Source: JBEKCP01 sp050014815
GTDB lineage: Bacteria; Planctomycetota; Planctomycetia; Pirellulales; Thermoguttaceae
Assembly (NCBI GenBank): GCA_050014815.1
Contig: JBEKCP010000017.1
Location: 1 to 31,331, forward strand
Reading direction: 5' to 3'
Length of the DNA: 31,331 bases
In this document: in pieces, positions 25,260 to 31,331 of the stretch
Layout of the letters: each line of letters opens with the position of its first letter
How positions within the stretch are numbered: position 1 is the stretch's first letter
The notes under the pieces: generated by a model
Databases searched by the model: none
Seen by the model: only the letters and a program-made list of their open reading frames with translations
What the model was told of the DNA's origin: nothing
Translations under genes and position numbers: made by a program

Positions 25260-27743
25260 CTATTCGACCGCCGGCGGAACCAGCTTGCCTTGCGCCTGCT
25301 CTTCCACGCGTTCGTAGACGCCGAAGAAGGGCGATCCGCAGTCGATCCACACGGTGAACCGGTGCAACTCTTCAGGCGTCAGTTGGACGTCGTGGTGCCC
25401 CTTCGTCAGCATCGAGAACAAGCGGCTCGGCGCGGCGCCGACGCGGCCCGGATCGCTGCGCGCTCCTCCGGGCGACCAGGCACGATCGGCAAGGCCCGCG
25501 TAGGCTTCGCTCCAGCCGAAGAGATGGGGCCCGTCGCGACGTTGTTGTCCGCTGAGCGTCGACACGGCGCGCGACAGACCGGGGGTCTTCGCCGCCGGGT
25601 TCTTCTCCCGTTCCTGCTGGTGACATGTGGCGCACTTCGCGTCGAGCACCGGCTGAACGAGTCGCGCGAACGACAGCGGCCACGTGCCCTCCACGTCGGA
25701 CGTTAGCCGCGACGGCGTTCGCCGCAGGGCGAGCGGATACGCCTTCGGCGCGGGCGGCGCGCCGGGGCGCGGCTCGTGGCAGCCTTGGCACATCAGCCGC
25801 TCGCCCGGATGAACGTACGCCGCCGACATCATCGACTGCACCGCCAGCCCCCGCTCGTCGAGCGCCTGGAAGTACACCGCCTTGCCCGCCGGCATGACGA
25901 AATGCACGCTGCCGTCTTCCTCCACGGGCACGGTCCCCAGCACGCCGCGGGCCAACATCTGGCTGGCGCGGCCGACCATCGGTTCATTCACGTTGGGCGT
26001 GCTTTTGGGAAAGAGTTGTACCACGCGCAAGGCCGCGATCTTGGTGTCCTTCGGCCAGGGGTTCAGGCTGTTGTACACGTTTTGCACCGAAACGACCGCC
26101 TCGCCGCCGGTCTTGCTCTCACCGGCTTTCTGATGCCGCTCGGCCTGTTCGACGGCCCACCGATCGGGCACCACCGGCGGCGCGGGCTGCCGGCGCACGG
26201 GCACCGGGTTCCAGCAGCGCAGCTTGGAGTCGCGCCAGATCAACTCGCGATTGCCGAAACTATCCACCAGGTAGACGCCCATCGGCACGCCGCGCGAATA
26301 CTCCTTGGGTCTCGGACCCGAACTCCGCGGCGCGTAACAGGCCAGGTAGAAATCTTCCGAGAGCGGCCATGCCGTGGCGAACTGGCCGGGGGGACTATTG
26401 TCGATTTCCGACTCGGGAAAAAGGATCTCCGGCGTGATCCGCTTCACCTGGCTCATCACGTCGTCGTCGGCGACGCGGAAGTCCAACAGCACCAGCGAAC
26501 CTTGCGACTCGCCGTGGTGCGGGGCCGCCGTGGCCAGGTAGAGCGGCGAGCCGGGGATCGCCCGGACGTGCGACTCCATGTACGGCCGCCGCTTCGAGTT
26601 CTGCGGGTAGTTGCCGTGCAACGCCCGCGGGTCGCGCCCGTCGGGCGACGTGACCCACGGATGGTGCGTGATTTCGGGCCCACGGTCCACGTAATCCCAG
26701 CGGGTGTAAACGATCATGCCGTCGTGGGCCACGCTGGGGTTCCACTCGTTCGTCTCGTGATAACTCAGGCAAACGACGTTGCCGCCGTCGGCGTCCATCG
26801 AGTGCAATGTGTAGGTGGGCACGGGGCGCCCGTGACAACGGCCATAACCGCCCCGTCGCTCCGAGATGAACGCGATTCGCCCGTTGGGTAGAAAGCACGG
26901 GTCGAAGTCGTTCCACGAGCCGTCGGTCAGTTGCGTCAGGCCGGCGCCGTCGAGGTTCATCTTGAAGACGTGGAACGATCGCTGCGGGCTCCAGAGATCC
27001 TGCTCGCGCTGCGACGCGGAAACGCCTGCTTCGGCGTAGGCGAACGCCACGGTCTTGGCGTCGAAGTCGATCGCCGGCGACAACATCGCGCCGCCCTTGA
27101 GCTTCTGGCCTTTGAGCCTTCCTTCGGCGACGGTTGTCTCGGCCAACAGGTCGCAAAGCTCCGGCGCGGCGCCAAGGGCGTTCTTCAAAAGGCACAGCCG
27201 GCCGCCCGGCTGGTTCGCCCAGCCGAAATACTGGTCGCAGCAGTGGCCCGGCGCGCCGCCGCGCGTGCAAAACACGATGTCGGAGAAGTTCAAGAGCGGG
27301 TTGGCCAGCACGATCTCGCGCCGCACGCGGCACAGTTCGGCGAACAGCGCGAAGCGCGCGTCTTTGTCGGCAGGGGCAACAGCGCGGGCGCGGGCTTGGA
27401 GTTCCCCCAGTTTCTTCTCGGCCGCCGACAGGTCGGCTTTGGGGCCCAGCCGCTTCACCGCCGCCAACACAGCGGCCGTTCGCCGGGCAAGGATATCGAC
27501 CGGATCGCGATCGGTCGGCAGGACGAGCGACTCTGGACGATACGTTTGGGCGGCCAGATCGTGCCGCTTTCCCGAGATCCGGCTGAGCAACTGCGGCCAG
27601 CCGGCCATCTGAAGACCCAGGTCGTCAAACTGCAGCCGCCATTCCAGTTCCAGGTTTGGGGAGGCGGGCGCCGGCTCGGCCGCGCGAAGTTCGATAGTTG
27701 CCGACAGCACGCCAAGGAACACGAGAACGAATCGCAATGACAC
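25260..27743 (-). CDS. Secreted di-haem beta-propeller protein, hydrazine synthase alpha-like (divergent)
   Basis: Encodes 827 residues from a GTG at 27743. AAGGAGG lies exactly 7 bases before this GTG, while the ATG at 27767 would put that site inside the gene. The signal peptide is MSLRFVLVFLGVLSATIELRA. Residues about 95-165 are helical and are followed by VLANPLLNFSDIVF and blades such as FLPNGRIAFISERRGG and AHDGMIVYTRWDYVDRG. ALDERGLAVQSMMSA leads to CQGCH (C652/C655/H656), and the second haem motif is CATCH (C704/C707/H708). It ends VWIDCGSPFFGVYE. It is the most divergent of the three two-haem copies: it has an extra cysteine-rich stretch (GHCCDQYFGW) near residue 170, and the segment after CATCH is longer. 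It sits between UroD-like and GH127 genes and is probably in their transcript. Confidence 0.87.
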   Translation of the reverse strand: MSLRFVLVFLGVLSATIELRAAEPAPASPNLELEWRLQFDDLGLQMAGWPQLLSRISGKRHDLAAQTYRPESLVLPTDRDPVDILARRTAAVLAAVKRLGPKADLSAAEKKLGELQARARAVAPADKDARFALFAELCRVRREIVLANPLLNFSDIVFCTRGGAPGHCCDQYFGWANQPGGRLCLLKNALGAAPELCDLLAETTVAEGRLKGQKLKGGAMLSPAIDFDAKTVAFAYAEAGVSASQREQDLWSPQRSFHVFKMNLDGAGLTQLTDGSWNDFDPCFLPNGRIAFISERRGGYGRCHGRPVPTYTLHSMDADGGNVVCLSYHETNEWNPSVAHDGMIVYTRWDYVDRGPEITHHPWVTSPDGRDPRALHGNYPQNSKRRPYMESHVRAIPGSPLYLATAAPHHGESQGSLVLLDFRVADDDVMSQVKRITPEILFPESEIDNSPPGQFATAWPLSEDFYLACYAPRSSGPRPKEYSRGVPMGVYLVDSFGNRELIWRDSKLRCWNPVPVRRQPAPPVVPDRWAVEQAERHQKAGESKTGGEAVVSVQNVYNSLNPWPKDTKIAALRVVQLFPKSTPNVNEPMVGRASQMLARGVLGTVPVEEDGSVHFVMPAGKAVYFQALDERGLAVQSMMSAAYVHPGERLMCQGCHEPRPGAPPAPKAYPLALRRTPSRLTSDVEGTWPLSFARLVQPVLDAKCATCHQQEREKNPAAKTPGLSRAVSTLSGQQRRDGPHLFGWSEAYAGLADRAWSPGGARSDPGRVGAAPSRLFSMLTKGHHDVQLTPEELHRFTVWIDCGSPFFGVYERVEEQAQGKLVPPAVE

Positions 27744-27786
27744 GATCAGACCTCCTTCTTTCATCACTCCATTTCATTTTCAAGTA

Positions 27787-28770
27787 CTATCGATTGACAT
27801 ACTCCGCGAGCAATCGGACATAGGTGCGATATTGTTCCAGCGAAACGCCAGGCGGCGTCTGGTGGTCGACGCTGGGAATGAACCGGCCGCTTCGCATCAG
27901 CGGCAGCAGTCGCTCGAACTCGTTGCGCATCGCCCGCTCGCCGCAGGGCATGACCATCTTATTATAGTGGCCGACCATGCACAACTCGGGGAACGCCTGC
28001 CGCAGCCGCATTCCGTCCACGCCTGCCTGCCGTTCCAGGGGCAGCACGCCCTGGATGCCTTCGCCGAGCAGCCAGGGGACCATCCGCGTCACGTCGCCGT
28101 CGGTGTCGACCAGGATGTGGGCGCCCAACTCTTGCAGCCTGGGCACGATCTTCCGATAGTGTGGCGCGACGAACTCGTCGAAATGCCGCTCGGAAATCAT
28201 CGGTCCGTGGTTGTACGACATGTCCTCGGCGATCGTCGCAAACGTGGGAACGCACGTTTTCGCAACGCCGTCGAGGATCTTCAGGTTGAAGTCCACCAGG
28301 TCCTGGTTGATGCGGTGGATCAACTCCGGCTGGTCGTAGAAGGCGAGGCTGATCTTGGTGAACCCCATCAACGTGCGAGGGAACCAGAAGAAGCCCTCCA
28401 GCGTGATCCACACAACAGCCTCGCCGCGGGCCTGCCGCGAAGCCCACGGCCGCATCGACTCGATCGCCGCGCTGTGGTCGGGGAAGAATCGCGGCCGCAG
28501 CCGAAGGTAGTCGTCCATGTCCGAGACGATACCCTCGACGTGGTGCTGGACGGCATCGATCGTGGGATCGGTGGTGCTGAACCAGAACTGCCGGTAGGGA
28601 TCGAGTCCGAAGTGCCGGGCGATGTCGAAGACCGTATCCAACGCGGCGGGCAGACCCTCGCCCTTCCAGCGAGTGATCGTCTCGTCCCACCACATGGCCC
28701 ATTCCCAGATCGGCAGGCGGTCCACCGCCTGGCCGCGCATGACGGCGCGAAATCGTTCGACGTGATTCAT
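27787..28770 (-). CDS. Uroporphyrinogen decarboxylase-family protein, cytoplasmic
   Basis: Encodes 327 residues without a signal peptide. The ATG at 28770 follows the stop of the GH78 gene by 12 bases; the ribosome binding site (GAGATGAG) is moderate. The C-terminal signature FIPSVDHQTPPGVSLEQY, together with GIQGVLPLERQAGVD and HILVDTDGD, places it in the UroD-like superfamily (PF01208). Members related to true HemE decarboxylate uroporphyrinogen; many planctomycete members resemble corrinoid methyltransferases and have unknown substrates. This protein is distant from HemE and lacks an obvious His-x-Cys zinc site, so I doubt a haem-synthesis role. It is the only clearly cytoplasmic enzyme in the minus-strand cluster, so it may act on an imported product. 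Confidence 0.8.
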   Translation of the reverse strand: MNHVERFRAVMRGQAVDRLPIWEWAMWWDETITRWKGEGLPAALDTVFDIARHFGLDPYRQFWFSTTDPTIDAVQHHVEGIVSDMDDYLRLRPRFFPDHSAAIESMRPWASRQARGEAVVWITLEGFFWFPRTLMGFTKISLAFYDQPELIHRINQDLVDFNLKILDGVAKTCVPTFATIAEDMSYNHGPMISERHFDEFVAPHYRKIVPRLQELGAHILVDTDGDVTRMVPWLLGEGIQGVLPLERQAGVDGMRLRQAFPELCMVGHYNKMVMPCGERAMRNEFERLLPLMRSGRFIPSVDHQTPPGVSLEQYRTYVRLLAEYVNR

Positions 28771-28782
28771 AACCGGCTCATC

Positions 28783-31331
28783 TCACTTCGCCTGCTGGAG
28801 TCGTCCAACGAACCGGTACACGCCGGCCGCGGTCTCGAAAACCGTCCGGTCACCCTCTTTTCCGAGCAAGCGAACGCCCGCGGCCTGCGCGGCCGGCACG
28901 CCCGACTCGGTGATATCGCCGATACCGGCGGGCACGTGGACTGTTGCCGTTGTGTTGGCGGGAACCGTGACATCCATCACAAAGGTATCGCCGCGTCTGC
29001 TCCAGTTACTTTCGATCCGGCCATGCACCGAGTCATAGTGGCACTGCACCCAATGCAGGTCGCCCACCATGTTGGGCCGGATGACGATCTTCTTGAATCC
29101 CGGTCCGCTTGGATCGGAGCGGATGCCGCCCAGCGAATAGAAGTTCCAGAACGCCACGGTGCAACCCAACGGCGGCATCAGCGCCGCGCCGCCACTCCAC
29201 GTCTCTTTCAGCAAATCGTTGTTCGTGCCGGCGGTCATGGCGTACCACGAGGGCGCGGACGTCTTGTCCACCATGGCTTGCCCTATCTGCGGCGCCAGAT
29301 CCGACAGAATATCCAGCATGTACATCGTGGAAACGAAGCCCGTCGAGAGATAGCCGTCGTGGGCGGCGATCTCCTTGAGCAGCGACTCTTGAGCGGCCTT
29401 GCGCGAGTCGTCGGGGACCAGGCCGGTCGCCAGGGCCATCGTCTGCGCGCCCTGGGTGCAAACCGGTTCACCCGGTTCCCACCAGATGCGGTGCGCCAGT
29501 TTGGAGTTGCCGGCCGCGCCGCCGACGCCGGCCGCGGGCTTCGCGCTGGAAATGCCGTACACACCCGTCTTGGCGTACAGGAACTTCTCGTTGAATTTGC
29601 GCTTGATGGTCTGGGCCAGGTCGGCATAGGTCTTCGCATCCTCGTGGTTGCCCTGCATCGCCGCGGCCTGACTCACGATTTGGGCGTAAAGGTAATAGGC
29701 CGGCGTATTGACGAGCATTCGAGGCGAGTCTTCAATGGCCAACCAGTCCGTCAAACCCCAGTCCTGCATGTGGTCCTTCCCCGTCTTGGTCAGGAAGTCG
29801 ACGTACTTCTTCATGGCGGGGTAACTGTCGGCGAGGATCCGCCGGTCGCCGTAGACCTGATACCACTGCCACGGGCCCCAGACCACCATGCCGCCCCACC
29901 AGGTGCTGTTGAAGGCGTCGAAGAACGGGCCGGGCGTCACGTTGGGGCAGTTCCCGTCACGCGACTGGCCGTCGATAATGTCCCATTGCCAGCGCTCGAA
30001 GAGGCTCTGTGAGTCGAACAGATACGCCGCCGATCGGAATTCCGTCTCAACGTCCTGCGTCCAGCCCTTCTTCTCCCGCGTGGGATCGTTGGGGATGCCC
30101 GTGACATAGTTCATGAACGTGCGGATCACGGCGCCATGGAGCCAGTTCAACACGTCGTCGGAAGAGCGAAAGACCCCGGCCGTCTGAAGATCGGCATTCA
30201 CCTGGCAACCGACCAGGTCGTCGAGTGTCGGCGGTTGCGTCGTGCCTTTGATCTCGATGGACGAGATGGCATTGTAGTTGAAGCGAGGGACGTACTGCTC
30301 AACACCCTCGCCGGCCAGGATGAAGTGGTTGGAGTAGCCGTGGGGCCGCACGATGATGGTGACCTCGGTGCCCGCCGGTCCCGACGTTCGGAACTGCACC
30401 CAGCCCTGGAACTCGCGGCCAAACTCATAGACCCAACCGCCCGTCCTGGCGTTCTGGCTCAGTCGTTGCGGTTTGATCGTTTCGATCACCCGCGTCGGCG
30501 GTTCCTTCTGGCAGACCAACTTGCCCGCGGGACCTTTCACCGGTGCGGCGGGCTGCCATGCCGAGTCGGCGTAGCCGGGGCGGTCCCAGCCGGGCATCGA
30601 CTTGCGCAGGTCGATGTGTTCTATCGCCACCCAATTCTTGGTGATCGGCCCGAAACTCCACTTCCAGCTTCCATCGGATCCGAGCACTTGCGTGCTGCCG
30701 TCGGTGAACTCCAACTCGATGTCCAGCAGCAGCTTCGGCTTGTCGACATAGGGAAGTTTCTCGAACCGGTGGACCCAGGGGTCTTTCTCCAGGGCATACC
30801 AACCGTCGCCAAGGATCACCCCGATCGCCTTCCGGCCTGGCGCGGCGAAACGATCGGTTACGTCCAGCGCCAAATACGGCGCGCGGACGTGGTAGCAGGT
30901 GTTGCCCGGCGACAGCACCCAATCGCTCGCCTTCTTGCCGTCGATGTACAACTCCGACCAGCCCAGACCGCTGAAAAATGCGGTCGCACGGCGGACCGGC
31001 TTCGACACTTCGATTTCCTTCCGCAGATAAACGGCGGCGTGATTGGGGTCTTCGCTGGCCCCGATCCACTGGCCTTTCCAATCCGACGGTTGGAGCTTGC
31101 CCATGACGAACCGGGCGGGTTGGCTCCAGGCCGTCGGTGCCCCATCTTTGTCCCAGAGCATGACTTTCCAGAAGTTGACTGTTCCGGAGCCGAGTGCCTG
31201 GCCGTTGTATTCGACTGCGACCGACTGATCCGACTGGACCTTGCCGCTATCCCAGAGCGTGCGTTGATTGGCATCGAGTTCGGCCCGGCTCCTGGCGACC
31301 AGCACTTGGTAGGCCGTCTGCTTCTGCCCGC
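28783..31331 (-). CDS. GH78 alpha-L-rhamnosidase, 5' end beyond window
   Basis: At least 849 residues are visible; the frame is open through the right edge (GQKQTAY at the border), so the signal peptide and any N-terminal domain are outside. The visible part starts in the first beta domain and runs through GLGWSELYIDGKKASDW, YEFGREFQGWVQF, the GH78 signature NDPTREKKGWTQD, and the C-terminal domain to the stop at 28783-28785. It is a close paralogue of the gene at 17433: blocks such as LGSGTVNFWKVMLWDKDGA are identical, and the DNA is nearly the same over stretches of more than 30 bases. It lacks the PPKRRPQGQNRG-type insert of its paralogue and has an extra AAGVGGAAGN loop near its 3' third. 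It probably removes rhamnose from a related linkage. Confidence 0.92.
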   Translation of the reverse strand, partial: GQKQTAYQVLVARSRAELDANQRTLWDSGKVQSDQSVAVEYNGQALGSGTVNFWKVMLWDKDGAPTAWSQPARFVMGKLQPSDWKGQWIGASEDPNHAAVYLRKEIEVSKPVRRATAFFSGLGWSELYIDGKKASDWVLSPGNTCYHVRAPYLALDVTDRFAAPGRKAIGVILGDGWYALEKDPWVHRFEKLPYVDKPKLLLDIELEFTDGSTQVLGSDGSWKWSFGPITKNWVAIEHIDLRKSMPGWDRPGYADSAWQPAAPVKGPAGKLVCQKEPPTRVIETIKPQRLSQNARTGGWVYEFGREFQGWVQFRTSGPAGTEVTIIVRPHGYSNHFILAGEGVEQYVPRFNYNAISSIEIKGTTQPPTLDDLVGCQVNADLQTAGVFRSSDDVLNWLHGAVIRTFMNYVTGIPNDPTREKKGWTQDVETEFRSAAYLFDSQSLFERWQWDIIDGQSRDGNCPNVTPGPFFDAFNSTWWGGMVVWGPWQWYQVYGDRRILADSYPAMKKYVDFLTKTGKDHMQDWGLTDWLAIEDSPRMLVNTPAYYLYAQIVSQAAAMQGNHEDAKTYADLAQTIKRKFNEKFLYAKTGVYGISSAKPAAGVGGAAGNSKLAHRIWWEPGEPVCTQGAQTMALATGLVPDDSRKAAQESLLKEIAAHDGYLSTGFVSTMYMLDILSDLAPQIGQAMVDKTSAPSWYAMTAGTNNDLLKETWSGGAALMPPLGCTVAFWNFYSLGGIRSDPSGPGFKKIVIRPNMVGDLHWVQCHYDSVHGRIESNWSRRGDTFVMDVTVPANTTATVHVPAGIGDITESGVPAAQAAGVRLLGKEGDRTVFETAAGVYRFVGRLQQAK

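Noticed and set aside
1845..27743. True hydrazine synthase and anammox capacity
   Set aside because: No beta/gamma subunits, hydrazine dehydrogenase or other nitrogen genes are present, and the special Tyr ligand seems absent; only the architecture is shared.
27832..30012. Plus-strand open frame of 726 codons covering UroD-like and GH78 genes
   Set aside because: It spans two real minus-strand genes and the gap between them, which a true gene would not do; codon pattern is antisense-like.
1..31331. CRISPR arrays, tRNA or rRNA genes, complete insertion sequences
   Set aside because: I saw no regularly spaced direct repeats, no tRNA-like cloverleaf with a CCA end, no conserved rRNA stretches and no transposase reading frame.

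Overview
The window looks like a piece of a Planctomycetota genome, probably from the Pirellulales or a relative. The reasons are high G+C, almost every protein starting with a signal peptide, families common in planctomycetes (DUF6807/PmoA-like, ThuA, Tat-exported Gfo/Idh/MocA, hydrazine-synthase-alpha-like propeller cytochromes), and a remnant of a CxxC/HHRR protein I know only from planctomycetes. No tRNA, rRNA, CRISPR array, transposase, SusC/D pair, sulfatase or dedicated regulator is visible.

Layout. Positions 1-1840: no intact gene. A ~115-bp leader-like sequence occurs twice in inverted orientation (22-137 and 1719-1833) and encloses hairpin-rich DNA and two gene fragments (CxxC protein, Ku). 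Positions 1845-10145, plus strand: an intact di-CXXCH propeller protein, a broken PQQ-propeller gene, a frameshifted malectin/GH43-like gene, a shortened propeller paralogue that has lost both haem motifs, a short hydrolase-like tail, an intact secreted FAD-dependent oxidoreductase, and the first 76 codons of a GH29 fucosidase-like gene. Positions 10212-31331, minus strand and converging on the first set: GH78 rhamnosidase (cut by the right edge), UroD-like protein, di-CXXCH propeller protein, GH127, TIM-barrel glycosidase-like protein, second GH78, DUF6807 protein, a broken methyltransferase/PQQ gene, then (behind a near-consensus promoter) another di-CXXCH propeller protein, a Gfo/Idh/MocA oxidoreductase and a tandem ThuA protein.

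How the genes may work together. The minus-strand set reads as an export-based cluster for a polysaccharide rich in L-rhamnose and L-arabinose; the remnants suggest L-fucose was once also a target. Oxidoreductases of three kinds (FAD, NAD(P)/Tat, and di-haem propeller) sit among the hydrolases. The most unusual theme is the repeated hydrazine-synthase-alpha-like architecture (four copies in 31 kb, three with two CXXCH motifs) among glycoside hydrolases. I suggest, as inference, an extracytoplasmic cytochrome system dedicated to glycan or sugar oxidation, not to nitrogen metabolism.

The plus-strand half is strikingly decayed. Several genes keep the signal peptide and/or the last few dozen residues but have lost the middle, as if internal deletions were eroding the locus, while the minus-strand half is mostly intact.
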